DNA of 64,000 bases from Macrobrachium rosenbergii. Lineage: Eukaryota > Arthropoda > Malacostraca > Decapoda > Palaemonidae. The notes beneath the pieces are model-generated. The model did no database searches. It worked only from the letters and a program-made list of their open reading frames with translations, and was not told the origin of the DNA. Both the position numbers and the translations under genes were made by a program. Positions 1 to 17,010 of the stretch are shown here, in pieces. The stretch's first letter is position 1, and every line of letters starts with the position of its first letter. Location: contig NC_089782.1 of the NCBI RefSeq assembly GCF_040412425.1, forward strand, positions 20,745,622-20,809,621, written 5' to 3'.

Positions 1-1062
<1,062 letters not shown>

Positions 1063-1230
1063 AAAGATTATAGATTATGTATATGTGTTAAGTCTCTATT
1101 TCAACGGTCTTAAATCATGCTATGAAAGTATAATTATATCGAAAGGTTTTGTTGATCTGAGAAGAGAGCTTTAAAGAAAATATTAGAAGACAATTAACAA
1201 CACCAGAATCTTTGAAAGATCCAAAACTAC

Positions 1231-1293
1231 CATAGGGAAACTTTAGATGACTGGAGAGTTGAGTACTGTATAGCACAAGAAAAGCACAAACAC

Positions 1294-1362
<69 letters not shown>

Positions 1363-1425
1363 TACTGTATGTCTTTCTTGTGCTTTACCTTACACGAATT
1401 TTCGGTCATCTCCAGTTTCCCTTTG
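1231..1425. repeat. Inverted repeat around a (TA)n core
   Basis: The arm at 1231-1285 and the arm at 1371-1425 are imperfect reverse complements. Both carry a GGGAAACT...GATGAC block at the outer end and a GCACAAGAAA block at the inner end. The space between is a (TA)n tract (about 1295-1365). The layout resembles a small fold-back or MITE-like element with a microsatellite loop. No terminal-repeat family was recognised. Confidence 0.7.
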
Positions 1426-1433
1426 TACATATG

Positions 1434-2912
<1,479 letters not shown>

Positions 2913-3101
2913 TGTGAATCTTGAATTTAGTTTTGTTGAAAATTAAGAACCACTTTGTCTAACGAAGTCTTCCAAAAGGAGTGAAGTTTGATGAAGTCAG
3001 TAAACGTCTAGGAGAAACGTTGAACTCATGAACGTCTCTCGAGATGGTATTTGCTATGTTCAAAAAAAAACAAATTTTTGTAAGAAAAGTGTTTTTTCAT
3101 G

Positions 3102-3102
<1 letters not shown>

Positions 3103-3168
<66 letters not shown>

Positions 3169-3220
3169 CATTTATATAAACATATATACATATATATGTA
3201 TGGTATGTATGTATGTATGT

Positions 3221-3287
<67 letters not shown>
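3103..3287. repeat. Two (TA)n tracts separated by TATG-type repeats
   Basis: TA tracts at 3103-3166 and 3226-3287 flank about 55 bp of mixed TATG/TGTATG tetranucleotides. Confidence 0.95.
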
Positions 3288-3290
<3 letters not shown>

Positions 3291-5937
3291 TACGTATATT
3301 AAATGTATATACACACATACTACCAGATACAGGCATAAGCCAGTTGCTCGAATTACTCCCATCGTTTCTTGGAAATATTCAGTATTCTCCGATTTTCTTC
3401 GCACCAAAGCCGCGGACGTTAGTTTTCCATCTCGCATAAAAATCATTTATTGTTGTAGCAGACACTACCAGGTGTATTGTTTCTCAAACTGAAAGTGTTG
3501 TGGAGGAAACGGACGTAAAATTGAGCACAGTCGGAATGAAAACATAGGTGCGTCCTTGTAACCCACAGAGAAACGCGTTTCTTTTTCTGCGCTCAGGCGA
3601 GGACAGTTTTAAAGAAAGTTGAAGCCCCGCAGAGAAGGACAAAGAAAATAAAAAGAAGAATGAAACTGCGGAGACAGACTAAAGCTATCACTCTGTATTT
3701 TGATTGTTGACACTATGCTTTTGTCGGCTGTAACTTTTTGTAAGTGTCATTGTGAGAATGTCTTCCCTGCGAAAACATTCGCTTTTATCAAGGATACAGT
3801 TTGATGTTCTTTACGCTGGTTGAAGGAAGTGGCAACATATCCTTCAGATCTCTCTCTCTCTGAATAACTCTATAGCATTGCAAAGCATATACATACAGTA
3901 TATCTATCTCTTGATTTTCAACTTTTTATAATGATATAAATGCTACAGATTTTTTTTTACAATTACTGCCCTGCTAATTTAGTCTTGTAATGCTTCAGTC
4001 AGCTCCAGGTTTGTTAATCGTATTGAATACTTTTCGTTTATTGATTACAGCAATAAGATAACGAAAATTGTTCTTGCAAAAGACTGGGCTGATGCTAAAC
4101 TCGACTGAGTGGAGAAAATCCATGGAACAATGCAGTAGTGGCTTTTAGTTTTGAAGTGGCTGTTGACATAGTGATTTTTAATTACTCAACAATTGCGTAA
4201 ATTTTGATGTAAAACAATGCACCGTACGTTAAACAGGACAAGATCAGTTATGTATGATTTCGTAGTGACAAAGTGACTGATTAATTTAACACCATAAACT
4301 AGCGTCACAGGAGCAATGGTCATATTATGTATCTTGACTTAAGACGGCTATTTGGTATTTTTATTTTATTTAATTTTCGAGAAGGACCATAGTTTCTTAT
4401 ACTATATTATCATTTTGTAAATATTGTCCTTATCACTGTTTCTTCACGAAGTAAAGCATCATCTTAAAACTACGAAGGACGCCTTTGATAAAACCGTCAT
4501 TAAGGGAAGGGGTAGGGAGAGTTCCTGGAAAAATCCAATTATGTATGAGTTATCATAACAATGCAGGTTTTCGGGGGATTACTTGGGCCATAATTTATCT
4601 GTTACCCATAAACCTGTCTTTTGTGAACCTCCTCGCAAGTATAAACACATCTGTGTGTATTTGTTGTTAGTTCATTCGAAGAAGATCATCAGTTCCTAAA
4701 TTCTTGTTCATGAAACTATTTGTTAGACTTTTTGTTATGTGAAGTTTTTGAATTCCTTAGAACGATATAAATGTCAGTTATTTAGAATGATTTTGCTCAA
4801 GTCTCTTGTTTATTTTATAGAACTAGGTGAGTGAAACGTGTATTTGTAAATTTTACTATACTTGATTGTCTTAACACATTTTCAGGTTGGGTTCATAAAA
4901 ACTTGATTTCGATAATTTGATTTTTTGAAATGTCGGGCACATTGTAAATATCTGAAATCTTTACAATGCTAAAAATAGTAGACACTGGTTTATCCTGTAA
5001 ATTGGAAGTGCAAGTTTAATATATCAACTTAAAAAAAAGCTATCAGCTTTGGTGCAGTTAGAATATTTGGGAAATAGGTAATGAGAGCCCAGAAATTTTC
5101 TCGCTGCCTTGTGTTTCCCAAATGTTATCACCTTTTTTCTTTAACAGGCTAAATATCTTTCTTTCCTTTGGTGTTTTACGTCTCGCTATTCTTCCTTGTT
5201 TCCATTTTATGATATTTTCGGGCCTGGGCTAGAAATGGACAAATTGAGTGAGATTCACGCTCCGCACGCCTTCTGCTCAGAAAAGAAAGCTTTTTTTTTT
5301 TTTATAACACGACCACATCATTATATTTTGTTCTTCAGTTCAATATATCGTTTCATAAAAGTAAGACTTATATACTGAAGTGGCATCTTCCACGGACAGT
5401 TGGGAGATTAATGTTATTGTTGTCCAGTTTTCCGCTTTTGTGCGCCATTCCCTTTATCCGCTTGGATGCTGAGTGTTAATGACAGCTAGTGCTCGGATTC
5501 TTTACAGCCTCCTTGTTAGGCGATCGGTTGCCCTGGACGTGATTTTAATCACCTCCCTACTTAAAGAGACGTCCCACTTGCACTGTTTCTACCACTTTGG
5601 GAAGAACTGCCGGGTCAGGGTTTGGACTGCTTTGCTGTGACTTATTTCCAAACCTATCCAACGCTCCATATGACTGTACGTACTTAATGTGACCCAGGGT
5701 TCATATAATAGCATCATAAATGTTATGTGCAACACTTGAAAAAAGATGCGTAGGCATGACACCAAATCATTTGCGTTTGTTTATTTTATTTCCTTTAGAA
5801 GTCGACACGGGAATTCATTTAGTAGTTAATCATTATAGCTCCTGTTCATTAGGCTTCATTAAGGCCGAAAAATTTTCGGTTATTGCCTGTTTGGTTCCCA
5901 GTCATAATCATTGTATCTCTCACTCTCAACACTTGCA
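3288..5937. other. Unique sequence, no gene recognised
   Basis: No frame longer than about 85 codons and no recognised repeat. The part at about 5400-5700 is more GC-balanced than its surroundings. It contains a near-palindromic GTGATTTTAATCAC (two facing TAATC-type homeodomain cores) and a TGACAG TALE-type core, so it could be a regulatory island. That reading is inference only. Confidence 0.4.
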
Positions 5938-6975
<1,038 letters not shown>

Positions 6976-9259
6976 AGAATACTGGGAGGATGAGAAGATA
7001 ACAGCGCTCATATCTATAAGGTTTGCACGGTGCTGTAAGAACCGTCAGTATTTAGGTTAAGGCAGGTCAAATAAAAGTCTCATATGATTTTGGAGATGGA
7101 TAAAAATACAGGAATAAGTGACCTGTGATTGACTTATTAGTGCATGTGGCAATAAGCTAGTCCGTTTTCGTGTAGGTCCAATTTATCACGGGTTTGAAAG
7201 CATAAAATATGTGTAAAAAACATGAACCACAAGTAAGTTACGTGAGAGTTTGAGATTGTTTATAATATTTAACTATGTAATCTCCAGTTTACATAGTTTT
7301 TAAACACTGGCGTTTCGAGGAGCTGCACGATTTTGTTGGCTGGGAGGCGTCTGGGGGTCCTTACGAAATTTCCTACTCATCTTTCACATTTTACCGCACT
7401 TAAGAACCATTTGAGGCAACATTTCTGGTTGTCCTTATGATCTTACCCCGAGTTAATGGCATTCCAAAATACCCGATGTTAATTTGATTACTCTCAAGTA
7501 TAGCCAGCCGTTAAATTGATAGTCTTAAAAGTTTTTATTCATTTACCCTTTGACCATAGGAACAAAAATATTTGTTGCTGTATTGCATTGTTTATTTTTT
7601 CTCTTTAATTTGGTGGAATTAATTATCTTTATTTGGTTTCTATACATTCATATATATTTTGATTTCTATACCACATTTAAACCTATTAATTTTGGTTTTC
7701 ATGCATGTATATATATAATACATATATATATATGTATATATATTATATATATAATATATATATGTATATATATAGATATATGTATATACGAAATAATTTA
7801 TGAGCTTGTGGATGTGTGTGCGGGGAATAAGCCCTAGGCGTAAGGAACAGGATGAGCGCATGACGTGAGAAAGGGGTGTGGACGGACGGGCATGCTGGTA
7901 TTGCCTGTACAGCAAGGGGGAATGCTATGAGAAGTTAAAGGTTCGGATGCGAAGAGGATGTATAAGGGAAGGAAAGGGTGGGGAAGCATGGCATAGAGAG
8001 AAGGGGGAAAGGCCAAACCACACACTAAGGTAAATACATAAATGAGGTGTAAAGGGGAAGTACAGGAGGGACGAAGATCTAAGAGGAATCGGTAATTTTC
8101 TAGCTTTGAGACGAAGCCGTCTTATTATCGCGTGTGAAGAAAAAATGTGTCATAATTAAAATATTTAAGTAATGAATAGGTCCATTGTCTTATAATTGTC
8201 TGTGCTGAAAAAAAGGAGTACACCGTAATAAAAAATATATGCTTGTCAGTGGCATGGAAGATCGTTTCGCACATTATTAAAGAGAAACTAAATAATTATA
8301 ATGAAATATAAAAAAAGGAAAGAACTGAAGAGACTTAACCAGACAACTTTCAGCGGCACTCAGTGCGGAATTTTACTCATGATGAGCTTCACTTTAAAAA
8401 GAAAAATAAACAGTTTAAAGTTAGTGATGGACGAGTAAACGTGTAGTAAAACTAGTTTGATTACATTAACCAACGAGGTTGTTATTGTAAACAACTCCGT
8501 GAAAATGAAATTGGAAGAATATTGAGAACTTGTGAATTATTTTGTTATAACGGTTACCCTAGCGTTTCTGCAAAAGTCTTCGGTGTTAGCGTTATCAGAA
8601 TGAAGAAAGTTGCAATAAAACAAAAACATTTTTACATTTTAGTTCTAGGTGCAATTAGGAAATGGGTTACTTGTTGGAATGGGAGTATATTGTCTCTTTA
8701 CTAAGCAGTGAGCAGCACTTGGATTCATCATCCCAGTCTTTTGTAGTGAGCATAATCATCATCAAAGGAGCTAATGGGAAATGGGCCTGTGAAAATGACA
8801 AGGAAAGAGTAGAAAATTTATCCATTTGGAAATTATTAGGGAGATGAAAAATGATGTGGTACCTTCAAGTAGAACAGAAATGAAGCAGTCGGATGATACA
8901 ATACACTAAACCAATTTTAAAACGATTTATTGCATTACAGCCGTAACCTGTCTTATGCTAAATACTTATTGCTGAATTTTAATAGAAGTTCTTAAATATG
9001 CATAACTTTGTGATGCAAGAAAATCTGAAATCAGGTAAAAAACAACGTCGTTTCTGGAAGTTTGATGACATTAAGAGCCATAAGAACGAATATGTGTTCA
9101 CCAAAGTCTTTAAAATATCATTTGCTACAAATTTTTATTTTGTCACGAATGATTTCCTGACGCATTGTTCGCACTTCGAGAACTGCTAAGCACCAGCAAT
9201 AACATATTAATCTAGCCCAAACTATCTAAACTTTTTTGCTTCACATTGGAGATAGAGGG
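6976..9259. other. Unique sequence, no gene recognised
   Basis: Holds an imperfect TA-rich patch at about 7709-7790 and a purine-rich stretch at about 7840-8090 on the + strand. The frames here (up to 95 codons) either cross the TA patch or lack any recognised motif. Confidence 0.5.
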
Positions 9260-9425
9260 TTCTAATTCCACACATTTTCAAAGTGCTCAAAATGCTCCAT
9301 TTCACATAATTATTTTATAAAAGTGCTCCAATGCCGCATATTTCATTCAAAATAATACTCTGATTTCACACATTTCTTTCAAATAGTTCTATAATTTCAC
9401 ACAGTTCATTCAGATGAACTATTGG
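9260..9425. repeat. Diverged minisatellite, period about 32 bp
   Basis: Five imperfect copies begin near 9264, 9299, 9331, 9363 and 9394. Each has a TTTCACACA-like start, a TTCATTCAAA-like middle and an AGTGCTC-like end. Copies differ at many positions, so the array is old. Confidence 0.7.
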
Positions 9426-11419
9426 ACAGTTTGTTACAAAGCTCAAATCTTCAACAAAGTAGATTTCTAATTTTGGTTTCGTCTATCAAGATTTGTTTAT
9501 CATATATTTTTGCCTGACGAATGTTTTCCGAATTATGGAAGGGCAATCATTATCGTGTCAAACTACTGACCTGTCACCAATTCAAGCATTATAAAAGACG
9601 AGTTAATTTTTGTTCTTCAGATGCAAGGTATGCTCCTATTCTAGAAAGGGATGACTCATGCTTTCCCCTCCTGACATTTTCTGCTCATTCATAGAAAATG
9701 TTTGACACCAAAATGAAGGTATTCATAGTTGGGATAGATGTCAATGAAACCTCTCGAAAACTTTTATCGTGAGAATGATTCTTTGAAGTCATGATTGGTA
9801 GTTATTGATAGATCTTTTCCTAACAGATGTTGTATGAGTCAGCAAAATTTTGTGTTGTTGTTGTTGGCAATATGATGAAAACAGCTATGTGATTATTTCA
9901 GTTTTTCTTTATGCTAGTTAATAATGTCTGTCATGTATATGAGAGAAGAATAGTTCTAGAGAACAAAGATGTTGTATATGGAGCTACATTGTTTATTGTT
10001 GTATATCAATGGCCATCAGGTGAAGCTCGCTTGAATTTTTGCATCTCCTTTTGTTAATTGGTGGTGTTTTCCCGACTGCTTTCAGATTTATTACTTATCC
10101 AGAATCGTTGGTTTGAAGTTTGAGATCGAGTGTAAATCATCGTTTACCCAACTTATCAAGTCTAGCGCCTGATGGTTTGCTTAGGAATTTTGGCATTTAA
10201 GAGGTTATTAGTTCTTTTGTGATTATGGTTTCATATTCTCATTATTTGAATAAATGTTAGAATTTATTCTTCATGAAAATTTTCATCAAGTAATTTGTTT
10301 ACAGGATATAAAAGGTGATATCTGCAACTTGCCTCAGAGTAGAGGCAAAAAAATGAAGCTAACTGGATTAGATTTTGAATATAATTTTGCGTGTGATTTA
10401 CACAAATTCAAGGTGTACTTTAGAAAGTAAACATTTATTCAAGGTATTCTTTTAGACATAAGACAGTTTTTATTAAAGTAAAGCACAAGTATTTCAGAAA
10501 TATCTTTTCATTGAAAAATAAACTTATGTAGCTAGTAATACCACGGGCATTAACAGTAATGTTTGTTATTTAATTTCATATTTTCTACATCACGCAGCCG
10601 TGCATATTTGAGAATTCATGCAGCAAGTAGTAGTTACAACTGAACAGGTAACAGATGTTGTATAAGAAGCCGACTTGGCGTATATAAAAGGACATTTAAA
10701 AAAGATAAACTCATTTCAGTCTGAATGATTTTTATGCATAAGGAATTTAAAAGGATATGCAATAAGAAAAGAACTGAGATATTGACCACGTGACTCTGAT
10801 ATTCGTTGAGATATAAATATATGACTTATAAACTGGAAATTGCCATACAGTAAAAATATCGTACCTTATTCATTGCTAGCCATCCAGCTTCTGGAAGTTT
10901 TTATAAAATCTTGTTGCTGATTTTGATTCTTCTCAAAATCTGAACGTGGTTCAGTGTGAAGTGTTCATAACTGTATCGTACTTTTGACTATTTTTACTGT
11001 TTGCAGTGGTTTCCTGCTAAGATAAATATTCACTTTAACCTTTTCCTTGAATCAGCCCTCTCTTTTACTTCTTCTTCTTCTTTTCTTTTACCCTCTCCTT
11101 AGCCGACGACTGTGCTCTGTTCGGATCACCTGGCCTTGATGCGTCAAATCCGCTGGGAAGCTCTTAATGCAGAACTAAACGATAGCTAAGACCGAGGACA
11201 CTAAACCTGGGAGCAATTTACACCTTTAGTAAGCAAATGAAAATGCCTCTAACCTTTCAGTAACTCCTTTCGTACTTTTTATCTGAGATTCTTGCGTATA
11301 GACGCTAGTGCTATATTACGATTATCATAATACTTGTTCATTACCAATTACTTCATTTCACCGACCGCTTTTCTGGTAGCATGACTTGTGACTGCTTTCG
11401 CAATCCTACAGAAACACTT
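9426..11419. other. Unique AT-rich sequence, no gene recognised
   Basis: No long frame, no microsatellite of note and no recognised mobile-element motif in about 2 kb. Confidence 0.55.
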
Positions 11420-11740
11420 TCCCATAGGAGGTTAGTGCCGTCAGTGCACCTCACGCGGTGCACTGTGGGCATTTACTAAAGATTCTTTGCAACATTTCTA
11501 CGGCCCCTAGCTGCAGCCCCTTCCGTTGCTTTTGCTGTACCTCCGTTCATATTCTCTTCCATCTTACTTTCCACCCCCCGCCTAAAAATTGCTTTATAGT
11601 GCAACTGCGAGGTATTCCACCTGTTACACCTTTAAAACCTTCTTTACTGTCAGTTTCCTTTTCAGCGCTGAATGACGTCATAGGCCCCAGGGCTTGGCCT
11701 TTTTGGCAAAATATTATGTTCCTTCCTTCCTACAGATACA
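11420..11740 (+). mobile_element. Decapod-type interspersed repeat (unclassified retroposon)
   Basis: I recognise this as a sequence seen many times in decapod genomes. It runs from a GTGCCGTCAGTGCACC block, through a pyrimidine-rich middle with CGGCCCCTAGCTGCA, to an end reading CAGCGCTGAATGA..CATAGG..CCCAG.GCTTGGCCTTT. The 95-codon frame inside it (11458-11745) is of the kind that gets predicted as a hypothetical protein from this repeat and is probably not a gene. No box A/B pair or reverse-transcriptase motif is visible, so the class is uncertain. The family match is from memory and was not searched. Confidence 0.55.
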
Positions 11741-11837
11741 CTTAGATAACAATGAAGTTGAGAATTAATAGTTTAAAGTAATTTTACCTTATCTCCTTTA
11801 AAATATGGATTGCCTGCATTTGCCCTTTTTTTTGTCA

Positions 11838-11842
<5 letters not shown>

Positions 11843-11907
<65 letters not shown>
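11843..11907. repeat. (TA)n microsatellite
   Basis: 65 bp of uninterrupted TA dinucleotide. Confidence 0.97.
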
Positions 11908-11910
<3 letters not shown>

Positions 11911-13010
11911 TTAATTTTTTTGTCGATATATCGTCTGGAAAACAGTATTTTTATATTTGGAGCATTTGAAAATGGAGATTGCAAATTTTATCTTTTATAA
12001 GTTTAATATTCTTACCTGATATGAAGTTAACGTTTAGCAGAAATACTTCAACAGCTTTACGGTGTAAAACTAAGATGGTACAAAAAAATGTCGGGAAATA
12101 CTGTAAAACGTTTTCGCTAAGCTAAGACTAACATTCCGCAAACGTTTTGTAGTCAGCCAAATAAAACTGATGTACAACGGAAATTCTTTCAAATTTACCA
12201 GTGGAAAAGTGGTGTTCCACTAAAATACTGTTATACAATCCTGCCATTAAAAGAAGAGCTCAGGTTATCATTTATACGTTTAAATATAAAGATGCTCAGT
12301 GATATCAGGCGGAAGTGTCACTGACATGGTGAAAAGGTATACCATAGACATACAGCAATAAACCGTGACGCAAAAATATTTTAGTCTTGCCGGTTGAAAG
12401 TTAGCTTTCAGACAGAAAACTTTACAACTGTAAGATTATTGCTTTTAGATTTAGAAAATTATAACGCATGGCAGCAAGAATAATTCAGTGTGTAAAAGTT
12501 TACTGCCATAACTTGAAAATTTTATAGCTAAATTAGACGCGACCAGCTTACAATGAAAAAATAAAAAAGGTAAAACTTGACAAGCTCCGGGAAAGTATTT
12601 CATAAACTTTGTGCCTCGGAAATGAAAGCAGCGCTGGCATAGAACGAAAATATTGCGTCGATTTGGAAAATCAAACCCGATATGTCGCAAAGAATATTTG
12701 GCTGATACGATAAAGAAAAACCATCGACCGTGATTTTATTTTCTATCCGATTTACGCCTGTGAAATTTCAGGCATGTTGTCAGCAGAAAAGGAAAAGGAT
12801 GGATGATGGTGTTTGAACTTCTTTTCTATTATGGGTTCAGTTGTGCTTTAGTTGTCAATGTAAATTGCAGTTTATTGACTTGCTGACGTTGTATGGGAAA
12901 ATCTCTCGAGAGAGTCAGAAAAAGGCTCTTGACATGCATCTAAAATGGAATTTTGAAATTCTCTCTCTAGGCAGATAAGCTCTCTATATTTCTGCGTTAT
13001 ATTCATAAAC
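11908..13010. other. Unique sequence, no gene recognised
   Basis: No recognised repeat. A 79-codon minus-strand frame at 12451-12690 has no motif I can name. Confidence 0.5.
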
Positions 13011-13012
13011 AG

Positions 13013-13050
13013 TATAAAAGACATCTTTGGGAATCTGCTACATTCGTTCC
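13013..13050 (+). promoter_or_regulatory. Candidate TATA plus initiator core promoter
   Basis: A consensus TATAAAAG lies at 13013-13020. An ACATTC sequence (5 of 6 matches to the arthropod initiator TCAKTY) places its A at 13042, 29 bp downstream of the TATA start, which is the canonical spacing. The downstream 500 bp is less AT-rich and carries one of the two longest frames in the window (13027-13473, 148 codons). That frame has no domain I recognise and starts upstream of the predicted start site, so it cannot be translated whole from it. A possible donor (AAAGTAAG) follows at about 13064. No DPE is visible. This is a motif-level candidate only. Confidence 0.25.
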
Positions 13051-14217
13051 AATTCCGAAGACGAAAGTAAGAAGAAGAATACCGAACAAAAGGGCAGAAA
13101 ACAGCGAGAGGCGTTCATCAGAACCGGCGAGAGACCGAGAATAGAAGAAGATTCCTTCTGTTTTTCGATGCTTATTCATTTATTCATTGGTGAGGAATGT
13201 CTTGCCTTATTGCGCAATCAGGGATTCAGGGCGAACACGGAGGCAATAAAGCTTCGAAAGGTCAGAGATGAAATTATGGATCGTAAAGATGCGTGGCTCG
13301 AGTTGTTTGTTGCCCTTGTTTCGCCTTTTTGGCATTTAGGTGTTTGCGTCGTTTCTCGCCTCTCGTCTCTATTGCTCCGCGCCGGTGTAAGTGTGGTTGT
13401 TATTTGCGAAGCTGACTCACAGGACAGTGCTTGGTGCTTCTCTCGGTTTCTTTTCCTCTCGTCTCGTCGTTGATGCCTCCCTCTCCCGGCTTTGTCGTCA
13501 GTCAGTCATGCCAAGCCCTGTTTGATTTGCTGTCGTCGTCATGTTTGATTGCATTTTTGCCTTTCAAAGTGTAGTTTGAAGTGGCTAGGTAAAGTTTACA
13601 GTTGCATGTCTCTTACTTTTCGCATTCTCGTTGTTTGTAAAGGTATGTTTTGAAGTTCTACTACCAAAATGAGGCAAGCTCATTTTGATAATGCACATCA
13701 TCAAATTGAATGATTGCGTAAATCATCATGTGTTGTGGATTGCAATACAGATCGTTTGTAAATTCGAAAATGTAGTTGTAAAACACAATAACCCTCGATA
13801 CACTTTATTTGTTACACTTTATTTGTTTATTTATTTTTTTGTAATGTCGAGTTATTATTTGTTTATTCATTTGTATTACGCCGTGCTTATCATGGAAGAA
13901 TTTAGGGTTTGCGTGGCTGAGGAGGGGTTTGGGGGGGAGGAGAGGGTATTCCATTGAAAGTTGGTAATAGACGCATTCCTGGGAATCGTTTAGGAATTAT
14001 TAGGAAAGTTGTTCTCCGTGGTTAGTTTTAGCAGCGTTGGAGGTCCCGAAACTTATTTCGGCGGTAGGTTTAATAATGGTAAATTGAATTTAATTAGAGC
14101 GAAAGGAAAAGGCAAGGGTGTAACGGTCAGCATATATATTTCCCTATATAAACCTCTGCGAAACAAGATGGAGGTTCATATACGGCTTTGTACGTAGCTG
14201 TTATGTTTCGTTCGTTC

Positions 14218-14296
14218 ATTTTTCCCTTTCGTTTTAGTGTTTATGAGGTATAAATGTTTCATGCAGTTTATTTTTCCCTTTCGTTTCAGTGTTTAT
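14218..14296 (+). repeat. Short direct repeat, 27 bp, period 52
   Basis: 14218-14244 and 14270-14296 are the same 27 bases (TTTTTCCCTTTCGTTT...GTGTTTAT core) with one mismatch. Confidence 0.85.
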
Positions 14297-16967
14297 ATAT
14301 CATAGACTTACCTTGGTTTGCGTGCTACTTCCAAAAATAATATTTTTTAATTGATTATTTGTTTCGTGACGACGAGATATTTACGTAGATCTCAGCATGT
14401 TTTACAGTTGTACAGAATTATGTTGTTTCCTTTCTATAATGTGATAGGTTCTGGGGGCATGAAAAATAGAAACTGAGAGGTAGATTTATCCCAATGTTAG
14501 CAGTGCCAGTAATTTCATCTGGCTAATTGAAAATGTGTTGCAGTGCATTATACTTTTATACAGTAATTTTAATTATAAGAAATATTTGCAATAATGTCAC
14601 ATCATTCTTCACTTTACTGAACTTTCCGATTTAGTTGGGATCCCACTGGACATCCTCCTCCTCTTTCATTTGTTTTGTATAAGTAAACTGGAGTATGCGT
14701 GCAGCTACTTCCAGCAGCAGTGTTATCTGAGATTCCACCTCAAGTTGTCTAAAGCATAGCGGTGACTATGGAGGCAGTTTTGAGGCATTGTGCTGTACCA
14801 TGGCTTTCTGTACTGTTACCTTCCAGAGGTTTGGGTTTATGGATATGCCATACAGTTCCAGTCCTTCCTTTTACTTCCCTCTCCTTTCACACAATGGGCA
14901 CTGCTTTGCAAAACTTCCTTTTATGGCAACTTCTTGTGAAATTATAGGGCCCCACCAATCGTTTCAAAGAATACATTATATGGATATTTTGGATAGTATG
15001 TGTAACTGGAGTGAATCCTTAAAGTGGGGGATCTACTTATGAATATTGAACCTTGAACATTTTCTTCAAATCCTGTTTGCAAGGAGGGTACATAAAGTCT
15101 AAATCCTTTAGCAGAGACCGAAGGATGTGATACTGGAATGCAGAATTAGAAATTCTCTCGACCTTTTAGTGGCTTAAGTATAATCTTCGCTCTTTAAGCA
15201 CTTGTTCTTTAACTCTCCATTTTATATTCTTAGTTACTCATGCTCTTATTCTTTAGCTGTCCAACTATCTTTAATTCTTTTTCTTCAGAACTCTTAATTT
15301 TCACGTTTAGCAATTCTTGTTTTGGTTGGGGCACCCTTAGCCAACTAATTACTGATACAATAATTCGTTCATTTTACCATTATTTATCTTGCCCCGTGAG
15401 AACTATTACAAATATTTTTTTCAGAGAACGAGTAAGTTGAGAACTTATAATGTAACTAGTTAACATACTTAATTAGTTAATATATTTCACCCATCATTCG
15501 GTAATTTTCCTGTATCTTTGTATGATTTTGCTTTTCAGTTATTTGTACATTCGTGGTTTTCTCAGTATGTGGGTTTCATTATTAGTTTTTATATATCAGT
15601 TTTGGAAAAATTTAAATGAGATAGAGGACCCCATAGATCAATTTTAAAAAAACGTACAATGTTTTTTGTCTTTTATTTTTAATTTGGTGTCAAGCATGTA
15701 ATTTTTGATCCTGGCTATTAAATATGCTAAATTTGTACATGGGTGTTTTGCTCCAAAACTCATGAACAGAGTTGGCATAATAGAATGACATTATTGCATA
15801 GTTTAATGGAAGTGGTTATTCTGACAAGTTTAGAGGTCTTATTTCATAATTTTATGTCGAAGAGACTATTACGACGAAGAAATCAATGGTAAAGGGATTA
15901 AAGGAGGCCATAACTATCCAATTCAAGGTCACTTAAAAAACGATGATTTTTAACATGCACAATGTAACTATGGGAATGCAAAGCCTGATATATATAAGTG
16001 GCCGAGTGAAGGGGTAAGGTACCTCTGCCCAGAATCTCTTGGGCGCATTGCTAGGGGTAATATTTAACTCTGACATTATTCAGAAGCTTAACTGAATCTA
16101 AGTTGTAAGTAAACTCTGCCTCATTTATTAGGGAACAGTACAATATACAAGAAGCACACGCACCACGTTAATCAGAAGTTACATTGAAAAGTACACGCTC
16201 CACTTGCAAAATAATTCCTCGACTTTGAAACTCTAAATATTATTAGACCTGAGATTCGAAATTCTCTAACATTATTAGGAGATAACAGATATAAGATAAT
16301 AGTTTAAAGATTTAGTGTTTTCGCTCTTCGAGATCACGTTGTACAGTATTAGAGTGCATTCACAAGATAACTGGGTAATACTGTTTTTGAGATGGGATTA
16401 GAAATACATCTAAATACAAGGGCAAGTTCATCTGTAAACATTCTGGAGAAACCAAGGTGAATGTTTCCCGATCCATAAACCTTTCCATTTTTCAAAGGTT
16501 TGAGTACTCTACAGACTCCGTGGTCTGTGAACTGCTAAGAGGTTGAGTGAGGTTGTTGTGGATTGATCTAAGGATGAGCTGGAGGAAAGCAAGGGACTAG
16601 GTTTTTCGGGAGGAGGGACACGTACTGTTGTTGTTTCTTATTGAAAATGATAAAGTAAGCAAGGCCATTGTCTTGTGGCCAGACTTCAACTGAATAAAAC
16701 GTCCTTATGCAAAGAAAAAGCGAGAGCGAAAGATTTTCAAAACTTTCTGGCATTATTATAGTTAAAGAGAAGAGGTTAAATGTCTAAGAGAATTACCCAG
16801 GGTTTTGTTATAGTTTTTTTTCCCTGGAAGTAGCGTATTGTTTGCCCAGTCAACAAGTAATAATGTGTCGTAAGTAGCGGGTATTCATTTTGAGATTTCC
16901 CGTTCCTCTGGTCTTCACAGTAGTTGCGTATCATGAATAAATTATTGTTCTCGTGAAAATGAACAAT

Positions 16968-16972
<5 letters not shown>
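14297..16972. other. Unique sequence, no gene recognised
   Basis: Two overlapping frames of 61 and 84 codons at 14762-15042 have no recognised motif. No microsatellite or recognised mobile element lies in this 2.7 kb. Confidence 0.5.

Positions 16973-17007
<35 letters not shown>
16973..17007. repeat. (AG)n microsatellite
   Basis: 35 bp of pure AG dinucleotide. Confidence 0.97.

Positions 17008-17010
<3 letters not shown>

Noticed and set aside
13027..13473. 148-codon + strand frame
   Set aside because: One of the longest frames, but no recognised domain, no conserved start context and poor fit to the TATA/initiator placement. Kept only as context for the promoter candidate.
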